From Pseudorhodobacter sp. (GTDB taxonomy: Bacteria > Pseudomonadota > Alphaproteobacteria > Rhodobacterales > Rhodobacteraceae), in the NCBI GenBank assembly GCA_014378345.1, contig JACMNW010000450.1, forward strand, positions 1 to 5,978: a DNA stretch of 5,978 bases, given 5' to 3'. A model generated the notes under the pieces. That model was not told the DNA's origin. It did no database searches and was given only the letters and a program-made list of their open reading frames with translations. Position 1 is the first letter of the stretch; each line of letters opens with the position of its first letter. The position numbers and the translations under genes are program-made. This document shows positions 1 to 5,819 of this stretch, one piece after another.

Positions 1-38
1 GCGGCATCATCAGGCAAAAACAATGAAAATTCGGTCAT
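1..38 (-). CDS. 5' fragment of a gene, probably tsaE (tRNA t6A biosynthesis ATPase)
   Basis: Only the first 12 codons are inside the window, reading MTEFSLFLPDDA from the ATG at 38-36; the rest lies beyond base 1. An in-frame TAG at 50-48 lies four codons upstream, so this is the only possible ATG. No strong Shine-Dalgarno sequence precedes it. TsaE is the small P-loop ATPase that works with TsaB and TsaD to make the t6A modification on tRNAs. Its N-terminus often contains a pattern like 'LPD..ATA.LG', which the visible residues resemble. The P-loop itself is not in view. The other support is position: a gene directly after a multi-PAS DivL-like protein, as I recall tsaE lying next to divL in Caulobacter. 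The gap to the upstream stop is 61 bases on the same strand, so cotranscription is likely. The identification is tentative. Confidence 0.45.
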   Translation of the reverse strand, partial: MTEFSLFLPDDA

Positions 39-82
39 GGCATTAAACTACCGCGCGGTGCAGAGGCTGCCAAGTCGATTGG

Positions 83-106
83 TCAGGCGGTCTTGCCTGT
101 CAGGCA
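83..106 (-). repeat. three-part CAGGC/GCCTG/CAGGC element at the PAS gene stop codon
   Basis: TCAGGC occurs at 83-88 and again at 100-105, with GCCTG at 95-99 between them. The middle segment can pair with either outer copy: CAGGC 84-88 with GCCTG 95-99 (5 pairs, 6-base loop), or TGCCT 94-98 with AGGCA 102-106 (5 pairs, 3-base loop). The stop codon of the PAS gene (102-100) lies inside. No run of T follows on the minus strand, so a classical terminator is not supported. It could be a weak attenuating or mRNA-stabilising structure between the two genes, or chance. Confidence 0.3.
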
Positions 107-1680
107 GATTGACTTACCCTTGCTGTGAAAAAACGGGGAACGGCACCTTCGAGTTGGGTAATGGGCCGAAAGCTGGCCAATGTGGCGCCGCCCGCGATTG
201 GGGCAAAGCGGCATGACACAAGACGGCCATCGGCAAGGCGTGCTTCGGCGTTCCACGTATCGCGGTTGCCGACAGAGGTTGCAAAATTTTCCACCTCTGC
301 CCAGACGGTGGTAGGGGCGGTAAGGCTGGACCAATACTTGCACAGGGTGGCAATATTACTTTCGGCAAGCGTGGCTGCAGGATCGTGGTTCCACAGGTCG
401 GAGTAGGCAAGGTTTGATAGCACCAGCTGCCCGCTTTGCGAAAAAACCGCGATGGCGTCAGGAATTTCGTCAATCACCGATTGCCCAAGTTCCAGATCGG
501 CGCGGTAACGACGGGTGCGTGACATTTCGGTCGAGATATCTTCAAACATCAGCGCCAGCGCGCCATTGGGATGCGGCCTGCCGATAACGCGGTAGGTTTG
601 GCCGGATGGCAGACTCCATGTTTCTTCGTAAAGTCCGGATGCCGCGGCTTTTTCCATTTCGGTCATCATCTTGCGCCAACTGCGGTAATCTTTGGGTTCC
701 GGGATCATCTTTTTGTCGCGCATGGCGTCCAGCACTCCAGACAGCGACGGGCGCATTGACAGGAAATCTGGCGCAAGTCCGGTTAAGTCTAACAATGCCG
801 GGTTGAACAATTGCAAATTGCGCTGCCGATCAAAAATCGCAAGGCCGATGGGCAGATGGGCAAAGGTTTTGGTCAGGGTTTGCATGAATTCACGCAACGA
901 ACTTTCCGCCTGCACAGCGGCATCTATCGGCAGGGCAAAAACAAGGCGACCGTCGCCTTCCGCCTGGCTAATCAAATCGAACCAATGAAATGCACCCTTT
1001 GCATCCTCGATACGCTGGCGTTGGCCCACGGCCCCCTGAGCGCTGGCCGTGCGTTCAAACAGCCGTGGCAGTGGCCAGCATATGTCTTGATCCGGCAAAT
1101 ATTTTTCGGTGACATGAAGGATATAGGCGGCATTGGCCCAAACCACGTCACCGTCGGCCAATTCACGCCAGATCATCATCGGCGCCTGCGCCGCAATAGT
1201 GCGCATTTGATCAAGCTCTTCAGCAATCGCCCGCTGGGTGATCAAATCCGCGCCCGGGGCGGACTTGTCTGTTTTGGGGTCAGCTAAGGTGATGCGGGTG
1301 ATGCCGCCGCGCAGTTCTGCATGAACAACAAGCGGTGCGCGCGTGTCATCTTGCGATGCAAGGGTCACAAGGCCTGCGCCAGACAAACCGATGATGCGCT
1401 TTTCAAGTTCCGGAAAATGCGGCTGTAAATAGGCCATCAAACGGGTCATGGGCCCGCCACGAATGGCGCTGGTCGACAACAGTGCCCGGCCAGAGGGCGA
1501 CGCATCTATCAGCGTATCACCATCAAATAAAAAGACTGTTCCAGATTTACTGTCTGAGAAAATGCCGTTTATCGGCGCTGCTGCGCGCCCCTGCATTGCT
1601 GCAAGAACCATTATTCCAACCAAGGCCGCAACGATTGCCGTGGCAAACAGGCCAACGCCAAGCACCCAATCTATACCCAT
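100..1680 (-). CDS. Membrane-anchored multi-PAS protein without kinase domain (DivL-like candidate)
   Basis: 526 residues from the ATG at 1680, ending in TGA at 102-100. Residues about 6-28 form one hydrophobic membrane helix, giving an inner-membrane protein with a cytosolic body. Four PAS-like modules follow: a degenerate one at about 44-135, then about 155-255 (APMMIWRELADGDVVWANAAY), 268-385 (FAHLPIGLAIFDRQRNLQLF) and 398-505 (IDEIPDAIAVFSQSGQLVLS). The protein stops about 20 residues after the last PAS. There is no His box, N box or G box, and none in the 61 bases before the next gene, so it cannot be an active kinase. TM plus four PAS modules beside a probable tsaE gene resembles the input half of Caulobacter DivL, the pseudokinase that acts on CckA and so on CtrA. 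A full CtrA box lies 54 bases upstream of the start. The Shine-Dalgarno sequence is weak. The DivL link is inference; the PAS and membrane assignments are firm. Confidence 0.75.
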   Translation of the reverse strand: MGIDWVLGVGLFATAIVAALVGIMVLAAMQGRAAAPINGIFSDSKSGTVFLFDGDTLIDASPSGRALLSTSAIRGGPMTRLMAYLQPHFPELEKRIIGLSGAGLVTLASQDDTRAPLVVHAELRGGITRITLADPKTDKSAPGADLITQRAIAEELDQMRTIAAQAPMMIWRELADGDVVWANAAYILHVTEKYLPDQDICWPLPRLFERTASAQGAVGQRQRIEDAKGAFHWFDLISQAEGDGRLVFALPIDAAVQAESSLREFMQTLTKTFAHLPIGLAIFDRQRNLQLFNPALLDLTGLAPDFLSMRPSLSGVLDAMRDKKMIPEPKDYRSWRKMMTEMEKAAASGLYEETWSLPSGQTYRVIGRPHPNGALALMFEDISTEMSRTRRYRADLELGQSVIDEIPDAIAVFSQSGQLVLSNLAYSDLWNHDPAATLAESNIATLCKYWSSLTAPTTVWAEVENFATSVGNRDTWNAEARLADGRLVSCRFAPIAGGATLASFRPITQLEGAVPRFFTARVSQSA

Positions 1681-1733
1681 TCTGAAACATCCCGGCCCAA
1701 CAGTGAACTTTTCTCAATCCTGAGGAGATTAAG

Positions 1734-1748
1734 TTAAAGGTAAATTAA
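1734..1748 (-). promoter_or_regulatory. Full CtrA-binding box TTAA-N7-TTAA
   Basis: On the minus strand the sequence reads TTAATTTACCTTTAA: two TTAA half-sites separated by exactly seven bases, the canonical CtrA site of alphaproteobacteria. A further TTAA lies one base beyond it at 1729-1732. The box sits 54 bases before the PAS gene's ATG, a normal distance for promoter control. CtrA is the essential cell-cycle regulator in Caulobacter, and in Rhodobacterales it controls motility and gene transfer agent genes. The match is exact, but AT-rich intergenic DNA produces such sites by chance now and then. Confidence 0.5.
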
Positions 1749-1773
1749 CCGTGAGGATGAAAGTCGTTCATAA

Positions 1774-1785
1774 ATTGTCGACAAT
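1774..1785. repeat. Perfect 12-base palindrome ATTGTCGACAAT
   Basis: ATTGTCGACAAT is identical to its own reverse complement. It lies 26 bases upstream (relative to the PAS gene) of the CtrA box. A smaller inverted repeat, TGTC-G-GACA, starts three bases after its right end, repeating the TGTC/GACA core. No T-run is attached and a loopless palindrome cannot form a good hairpin, so a dimeric protein operator is more plausible than a terminator. The cognate regulator is unknown. Confidence 0.4.
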
Positions 1786-1804
1786 ATGTCGGACACTGGC
1801 CCAA

Positions 1805-3193
1805 TCAGGGATAGAAGGGAATATTGTCACCGTGAACGAAATCAACAGGCGCTGACAGGGCATCACGCGGCCAGCGAACCTCGACAATTGCGCCGCATTT
1901 CTCGGATAGCCCGCCGTCCTTTAAGAATCGGTCGGATGCATTTGCAAAAGATAAATCTGCCCCAGTGCGTTCCAGCAACGTTTTGGCAATGAACAGGCCC
2001 AGACCCATACCTTCATAGTCCGGGCGCAGCGCCACATCCTGATTGGGCGCCCGCGCGCGTACAAACGGATCGCCAATTCTGCCAATAATCTGCGGCGGGA
2101 AGCCACTACCATCATCGATAATACGAACCGACAACAGCGTGTCAGACCATTCCGCCTCAATCCAGACGGTACTACTTGCGAAATCAACCGCGTTTTGGAT
2201 CAGGTTACGCAGGCCGTGAATAACTTCGGGTCTGCGGTGGATATTGGGGTGCACGGCTTGTCCGCCAAAGACGGGCAGCACGGAAAACGTCACCAGTTTG
2301 CCGCGCCCGATATGGGGTTCGGCCGCCTCGCGCAGCACCGCCTCGAACGGCGCTTGGCGAAGATGAATGTCATCTTTGCCCGCGCGGCCCATGGACCGAA
2401 GGATATCCCGGCATCTGTCGGCAGAATCGCGGATAAGGCGGATATCTTGCAACAAGTCCGGCATTGCGGCCAAATCATCCATCATTTCCGTGCTGACCAG
2501 CTTTATAGTGGCCAAAGGTGTACCAAGTTCGTGCGCCGCCGCTGCCACGACGCCCCCAAGGTCTGTAAGCTTTTGTTCGCGCGCCAACGCCATCTGGGTG
2601 GCAAGCAGCGCATTTGACATCGAACGCATCTCGGTGGCGATGCGGCGGGCATAAAGTGACAAAAAGACGATGCCCACGACAATGGAGAGCCAAAAGCCAA
2701 ATTTGAAAAGTTGCGGTATCTCAAGCGGCGCGCCATTCGGCAGGCGCAAAGGCACGTTGGTAATTGCTGCAAAGCTGATCAGGGCGATTGCAAGGCCGCC
2801 TAAGAACACGGTTGTTCGCAGGCGCAGCGCCGTGGCCGATATTGTGACAGGCGCAAGAATTAAAAGCGCAAACGGGTTGGCAAGCCCCCCGGTCAGAAAA
2901 ACCAAAAGTGAAAGCTGCGACAAATCAAACATCAAGGTCAGCAGAGCTTCGGCCTCGGACAAACGTTTGGTAGCCGGAAAGATGTAGGATGAGACAAGAT
3001 TTGCGATAATCGATGCGCCGACAACCAAATAGCACAGCCCGATAGGAAGTTGAATTTTATAGAATATATCCGCCACGACTATTGCGGCTATCTGCCCTGC
3101 TATGGCCATCCATCGCAGTAAGATAAGGGTCCGCATGCGCAGCTGATCAGAGCGAAGATTGCCAGAAAGAAGGCCAAAGGTTGGAGATACCAT
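1805..3193 (-). CDS. regB: Redox-sensing histidine kinase RegB/PrrB
   Basis: Inner-membrane sensor kinase that autophosphorylates and passes phosphate to RegA when the quinone pool/oxidase flux signals low oxygen. With the ATG at 3193 it has 462 residues, close to the R. capsulatus length. The N-terminal part (about 20-185) has about six hydrophobic segments and contains the RegB-specific quinone-binding heptapeptide GGLANPF at 102-108. The dimerisation domain has the phospho-His box AAAHELGTPLATI, with His221. The redox cysteine of RegB is present as Cys261 in DRCRDILRSMGRAGKDD. These are four residues below the R. capsulatus H225/C265 numbering, with the same 40-residue spacing. The ATPase domain shows an N box (NLIQNAVDFA), DDGSGFP and GMGLGLFIA. 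An in-frame ATG at 3262 would add 23 residues, but these are not typical of the family and would consume the whole divergent promoter region. An AAAAGGG sequence lies about 10 bases before the chosen ATG. Confidence 0.95.
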   Translation of the reverse strand: MVSPTFGLLSGNLRSDQLRMRTLILLRWMAIAGQIAAIVVADIFYKIQLPIGLCYLVVGASIIANLVSSYIFPATKRLSEAEALLTLMFDLSQLSLLVFLTGGLANPFALLILAPVTISATALRLRTTVFLGGLAIALISFAAITNVPLRLPNGAPLEIPQLFKFGFWLSIVVGIVFLSLYARRIATEMRSMSNALLATQMALAREQKLTDLGGVVAAAAHELGTPLATIKLVSTEMMDDLAAMPDLLQDIRLIRDSADRCRDILRSMGRAGKDDIHLRQAPFEAVLREAAEPHIGRGKLVTFSVLPVFGGQAVHPNIHRRPEVIHGLRNLIQNAVDFASSTVWIEAEWSDTLLSVRIIDDGSGFPPQIIGRIGDPFVRARAPNQDVALRPDYEGMGLGLFIAKTLLERTGADLSFANASDRFLKDGGLSEKCGAIVEVRWPRDALSAPVDFVHGDNIPFYP

Positions 3194-3275
3194 AAGCAAA
3201 CAGCCCTTTTGATGCTTAAGCACCAGTGGTAGGCCTACCGCAAGATGAGAGCAATGTTTCAAAGTGGGGCCCGAG
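3194..3275. promoter_or_regulatory. Divergent regB/senC control region with two palindromes
   Basis: 82 bases separate the regB and senC start codons, so both promoters must lie here or reach into the 5' ends of the genes. It holds TGCTTAAGCA (3213-3222) and GGTAGGCCTACC (3228-3239), both perfect palindromes with centres 16 bases apart. The second extends to an imperfect 16-base repeat at 3226-3241. In R. capsulatus this intergenic region is bound by RegA, which controls its own operon. The classical RegA motif (GCGGC-spacer-GTCGC type) is degenerate and I do not see a clear copy. A possible regB promoter on the minus strand is TTGCGG (3243-3238), 17 bases, then CTTAAG, which is weak. Confidence 0.5.
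3228..3239. repeat. Perfect palindrome GGTAGGCCTACC in the regB/senC spacer
   Basis: Twelve-base perfect palindrome, with one further matching pair outside a single mismatch (G3226/C3241). It lies almost midway between the two divergent start codons, next to the smaller TGCTTAAGCA palindrome. This is a reasonable position for an operator that controls both directions. The bound protein cannot be named from sequence. Confidence 0.4.
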
Positions 3276-3893
3276 ATGACTAAGACCTATGCGATTGCTG
3301 CCGTAGCTGGGATAGCGGCACTTCTGGGTGGAACAGCGGCTTATGTTTGGTTTGCCGCGCCCAGTGGCGAAAAATATTCTGAGTGCACATCCGGGCAAGT
3401 GGCCGGAGGCGCAATCGGCGGTCCGTTTACGTTGGTAGATCAAACAGGCGCCACAGTTACGGACGCCGAGGTTTTGAAAAAACCGTCCCTTGTTTACTTT
3501 GGCTATACGTTTTGTCCGGACGTTTGCCCTCTGGATGCCCAAAGAAACGCTGATGTCGTGGATATTCTGGCTGAAAAGGGCTATGATGTGACCCCGGTTT
3601 TCATCACGATCGACCCAGCCCGTGATACGCCACAAGTCTTGGCTGATTTCACATCTGCCATAAGCCCTAAAATGATTGGGCTTACCGGATCAGCCGAACA
3701 AGTAAAGGCTGTGTCGGCGGCCTATAAAACCTATTATAAACAACAACCCGCTGATGACGAAAACTATCTTATGGACCATTCGATTTATACCTACCTGATG
3801 TTGCCAGATGTTGGGTTTGTGGAGTTCTTTGACAGAGATATTGCAGCAAACAAAATGGCAGATAAAGTTAGTTGCTTTCTAAGCGCTGCTTGA
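3276..3893 (+). CDS. senC: SenC/PrrC, Sco1-family copper and thiol protein
   Basis: 205 residues from the ATG at 3276. One N-terminal membrane anchor (about 5-27) places the thioredoxin-like domain in the periplasm. The Sco1 metal site is complete: Cys80 and Cys84 in TFCPDVCPLD, and His168 in MDHSIYTYL. DPARDTPQ (113-120) is also typical of the family. Sco proteins deliver copper to, or reduce the copper-site cysteines of, cytochrome oxidases. In Rhodobacter, SenC/PrrC is needed for full cbb3 oxidase activity and thereby influences the RegB signal. Two extra cysteines, Cys37 and Cys200, are seen outside the motif. A GTG four codons upstream (3264) is in frame, but the ATG has GGGG six bases before it and gives the usual MTKTYAIAA-like start. 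It leads the senC-regA-hvrA group, with 63 bases to regA. Confidence 0.94.
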   Translation: MTKTYAIAAVAGIAALLGGTAAYVWFAAPSGEKYSECTSGQVAGGAIGGPFTLVDQTGATVTDAEVLKKPSLVYFGYTFCPDVCPLDAQRNADVVDILAEKGYDVTPVFITIDPARDTPQVLADFTSAISPKMIGLTGSAEQVKAVSAAYKTYYKQQPADDENYLMDHSIYTYLMLPDVGFVEFFDRDIAANKMADKVSCFLSAA

Positions 3894-3956
3894 TTGACCT
3901 ATCCCTGCAAGAGGCTATGTCACGTTCATGAAAAGCGTCATGCAAAGGGTTAGATG
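3894..3956 (+). promoter_or_regulatory. senC-regA spacer with possible own promoter and mini-ORF
   Basis: This 63-base gap starts with TTGACC (3894-3899), a five-of-six match to a sigma-70 -35 box. A poor -10 (TATGTC, 3916-3921) follows at 16 bases. A nine-codon ORF starts at the ATG of 3928 (MKSVMQRVR), and its TGA at 3955-3957 overlaps the preferred regA ATG at 3957 in a TGATG arrangement. The AAAGGG at 3944-3949 serves as the regA ribosome binding site. No terminator is visible, so readthrough from senC is likely. The internal promoter is weakly supported. Confidence 0.3.
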
Positions 3957-4511
3957 ATGACGGAAGAAATCAAGTTAGACCTTGGCAGCGATTGTTCCCT
4001 TCTTTTGGTAGACGATGATGAAGTGTTTGTTCGACGTCTGGCTAAGGCTATGGAAAAGCGTGGCTTTTTACCAGAGGTTGCGGTCAGCGTCACTGCGGGC
4101 AAAGCTGCCGCACGGGTGCGCCCTCCAGCCTATGCGGTGGTCGATTTGCGGCTTGAAGATGGCAATGGCTTGGATGTGGTGGAAACACTGCGAGAGAGGC
4201 GCCCGGATTGCCGGATCGTGGTGTTAACTGGATACGGCGCCATTGCAACCGCTGTAGCGGCGGTGAAAATTGGTGCGTTGGATTATTTATCAAAACCTGC
4301 TGATGCAAACGAAGTAACACACGCGTTGCTTGCAAAAGGGTCTGGCTTGCCGCCACCGCCTGAAAATCCGATGTCGGCAGACCGGGTACGTTGGGAGCAC
4401 ATTCAGCGGGTTTACGAGATGTGCGAACGAAATGTTTCAGAAACCGCCCGGCGTTTGAATATGCACCGCAGAACGCTTCAGCGCATATTGGCGAAGCGCA
4501 GCCCCCGCTAA
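3957..4511 (+). CDS. regA: Response regulator RegA/PrrA (RegB partner)
   Basis: Cytosolic DNA-binding response regulator, phosphorylated by RegB and acting as global redox regulator of photosynthesis, respiration, CO2 and N2 fixation in relatives. From the second ATG (3957) it has 184 residues, the length of R. capsulatus RegA, and the phospho-acceptor is then Asp63 (AVVDLRLEDG), as in that protein. The receiver also shows the acidic cluster DDD 19-21, Thr91 (VVLTGYG) and Lys113 (YLSKPAD). A polyproline linker (PPPP, about 132-135) leads to a Fis-type helix-turn-helix, SETARRLNMHRRTLQRILAK (161-180), which is nearly invariant in RegA proteins. AAAGGG ends seven bases before this ATG and only four before the ATG at 3954, which supports the second start. 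Two in-frame TAA codons end the gene. 69 bases separate it from hvrA. Confidence 0.95.
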   Translation: MTEEIKLDLGSDCSLLLVDDDEVFVRRLAKAMEKRGFLPEVAVSVTAGKAAARVRPPAYAVVDLRLEDGNGLDVVETLRERRPDCRIVVLTGYGAIATAVAAVKIGALDYLSKPADANEVTHALLAKGSGLPPPPENPMSADRVRWEHIQRVYEMCERNVSETARRLNMHRRTLQRILAKRSPR

Positions 4512-4580
4512 TAATCTGCGGCTTGCAGAATTAACAAAGCTATCCTATGTGATTGGTAGTTTTATTAAAGGATGCCAGTC

Positions 4581-4895
4581 ATGAATATGGATCTTAATTC
4601 GCTAAGCCTGAAAGAATTGAAAGACCTGCAATCTGCGGTCAACAAAGCTGTGAACGTATTTGATGTCCGCAAGCGCAAAGCGGCTCTGTCGCAGGTAGAA
4701 GAAGCTGCGCGCGCGCTGGGCTTTACGTTGTCGGAATTGACGGGAACTGCGGTTGCTAGAAAGCGGTCGCCGGCGGTGCCGAAATTTGCTAATCCGGCGG
4801 AGGCGTCTGAAACCTGGTCTGGCCGCGGTCGCAAGCCGCGCTGGTTTGTCGCAGCGTTGAAGGCGGGCAAAAAGCCAGAACAGATGGCGATCTGA
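4581..4895 (+). CDS. hvrA: H-NS-like DNA-binding protein HvrA
   Basis: 104 residues from the ATG at 4581. The first half (about 8-48) is charged and helical, suited to coiled-coil dimerisation. The C-terminal DNA-binding part (about 67-104) carries TWSGRGRKPRWF at 78-89, the H-NS family loop that inserts into the minor groove of AT-rich DNA. Position right after regA matches the hvrA gene of R. capsulatus, where it tunes photosynthesis gene expression with light and affects nitrogen fixation. An in-frame ATG at 4572 would add three residues, but AAAGGA at 4567-4572 is correctly placed (8 bases) only for the 4581 start. The 69-base AT-rich gap after regA contains a weak 5-bp hairpin (4515-4529) and a poor promoter-like pair (TTGCAG 4523-4528, TATGTG 4546-4551). 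Both readthrough from regA and an own promoter are therefore possible. Confidence 0.9.
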   Translation: MNMDLNSLSLKELKDLQSAVNKAVNVFDVRKRKAALSQVEEAARALGFTLSELTGTAVARKRSPAVPKFANPAEASETWSGRGRKPRWFVAALKAGKKPEQMAI

Positions 4896-4915
4896 CATCG
4901 GCCGATACGACATGG

Positions 4916-4942
4916 GAAGGCCGCAACTAAACTGCGGCCTTC
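4916..4942. terminator. Bidirectional hairpin between hvrA and the LysR gene
   Basis: GAAGGCCGCA (4916-4925) and TGCGGCCTTC (4933-4942) form a perfect 10-base-pair GC-rich stem with a 7-base loop (ACTAAAC). It lies 20 bases after the hvrA stop. It also overlaps the end of the convergent LysR gene: the stop (4929-4927) is in the loop, and the last codons form one arm. Only a short ATTT follows on the plus strand, and no T-run on the minus strand. Its position between convergent genes suggests that it ends transcription in both directions. Confidence 0.65.
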
Positions 4943-5802
4943 AGCCATTTCATAAAGGTCTTCACCTCGGCCCGTTTTGGCCCAGGCCGGGTGACCATGT
5001 AATAGGCCAAGCTATCATCGCGGATCGACCCCACCACAATCAGCGCGCCACTTTCGACATCTTGCTCCACCAATGCCGCCGCTTCCACATGCAGGCCGTA
5101 GCCTTGCCGCGCGGCAGATAGGGCGAGTTCTTCGGTTGGAATATAGGCAATATTCATTGCCTCTGGGATCAGGCCAAAACTTTTCAGCCAAGCCAGTGCT
5201 TCGGGCCAGTCTTGTTCGATCACCCAATCCATCGCCGACATTTCGGCATGGGTCAGATTAACCCGGCCCTGCAGCAATGAAGGTGCACCCACGACGACGT
5301 AATGCGCCGCGGTCAGAAATTCAGCCTCCAGCCCTGGCCAGATACCGTTGCCAAAACGAATGGCAAGATCAATGGGGTCGCGCCGCAGATCGACCAAGCG
5401 CTTGTCTGGGTGAATGGAAAGCGGCACTTCGGGGTAGGCGGCCCAGAACGCGCCAAGGCGCGGCATCAGCCATTGCGCGGCGAAAGCGGGAGTCATGGTG
5501 ACGCGCAGGGGGGCGTCTTTGTCAGTGGCGCGCAGATCGGCGATTGCCACATCGATAATGCGGAAGCCTTCGGCGAGGGCGGTGGAAAGCTTGGTACCTT
5601 CGGAAGTGAGCGCAAGCCCGCGCCCTTCGCGGTAGATCAGGGCGTGGCCAAGGTGATCTTCAAGGCTTCTGACTTGTTGCGCAACAGCGGCGTGTGTGAC
5701 GTTCAACGCACGGGCGGCGGCGGAAAAGCTTTGCAACCGCGACGCAGCTTCAAACGCACGTAGGGCGGTGAGTGAGGGGAAGGTTTTCCAATCTAACGCC
5801 AC
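4927..5802 (-). CDS. LysR-family transcriptional regulator (GcvA-like subgroup)
   Basis: 291 residues, normal for the family. The N-terminal winged HTH covers about 9-68, with the pattern PSLTALRAFEAASRLQSFSA then VTHAAVAQQVRSLEDHLG. The linker helix runs to about 92 and the periplasmic-binding-like effector domain from about 97 to 291. The HTH opening and overall form are like the GcvA/AmpR group, whose targets range from glycine cleavage to beta-lactamase, so the effector cannot be predicted. The start is GTG at 5802: an in-frame TAA (5808-5806) lies two codons upstream, and any later start would cut into the HTH. No Shine-Dalgarno sequence precedes the GTG, so a leaderless or weakly translated message is possible. 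It diverges from the gene at 5902 across an operator-like palindrome touching its own start, so it probably controls that gene and itself. Confidence 0.9.
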   Translation of the reverse strand: MALDWKTFPSLTALRAFEAASRLQSFSAAARALNVTHAAVAQQVRSLEDHLGHALIYREGRGLALTSEGTKLSTALAEGFRIIDVAIADLRATDKDAPLRVTMTPAFAAQWLMPRLGAFWAAYPEVPLSIHPDKRLVDLRRDPIDLAIRFGNGIWPGLEAEFLTAAHYVVVGAPSLLQGRVNLTHAEMSAMDWVIEQDWPEALAWLKSFGLIPEAMNIAYIPTEELALSAARQGYGLHVEAAALVEQDVESGALIVVGSIRDDSLAYYMVTRPGPKRAEVKTFMKWLKAAV

Positions 5803-5819
5803 ATGTTAGCCAATCTAAC
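5788..5819. repeat. Direct repeat CCAATCTAAC, two copies 22 bases apart
   Basis: CCAATCTAAC is found at 5788-5797 and again at 5810-5819, a register of 22 bases or about two helical turns, so both copies face the same side of the DNA. The left copy lies within codons 2-5 of the LysR gene. The right copy is the spacer and right arm of the palindrome at 5804-5820. A LysR tetramer binding across two phased sites would fit this layout. Confidence 0.55.

Larger units (their letters stand above)
1681..1804 (-). promoter_or_regulatory. Intergenic region regB / PAS gene, likely promoter of the PAS gene
   Basis: This 124-base AT-rich gap follows the regB stop (1805) and precedes the PAS gene start (1680). 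It contains a full CtrA consensus at 1734-1748, a third TTAA at 1729-1732, a perfect palindrome at 1774-1785 and a short GTC-rich inverted repeat at 1788-1796. The gap is long for a simple readthrough operon, and no terminator hairpin with a T-run is visible after regB. A separate promoter for the PAS gene is therefore likely, though I cannot fix a -35/-10 pair with confidence. Confidence 0.5.

Noticed and set aside
811..1287. 158-codon open frame on the plus strand
   Set aside because: It runs antisense through the PAS protein gene, its product matches no recognisable family, and there is no promoter or binding site. The PAS frame has clear domain motifs.
1766..1780. LexA/SOS box (GTTC-N7-GTTC) upstream of the PAS gene
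   Set aside because: The first half matches, but the second half reads GTCG, so only two of four bases agree; too weak for an alphaproteobacterial SOS box.
3194..3262. Longer regB from the ATG at 3262
   Set aside because: The extra 23 residues are not typical of RegB, would remove the space for both divergent promoters, and would shift His/Cys numbering away from the well-known family positions.
3216..3635. 139-codon open frame on the minus strand across senC
   Set aside because: It is antisense to the conserved Sco1 motif region of senC, and its product is Cys/Arg/Ser-rich without recognisable features. It would also run into the regB promoter area.
4515..4529. Terminator after regA
   Set aside because: TCTGC-GGCTT-GCAGA gives only a five-base-pair stem and no T-run follows; not enough to claim that transcription stops before hvrA.
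5302..5763. 153-codon open frame on the plus strand
   Set aside because: It is the antisense shadow of the LysR gene in GC-rich DNA; the LysR frame carries the HTH and effector domain.
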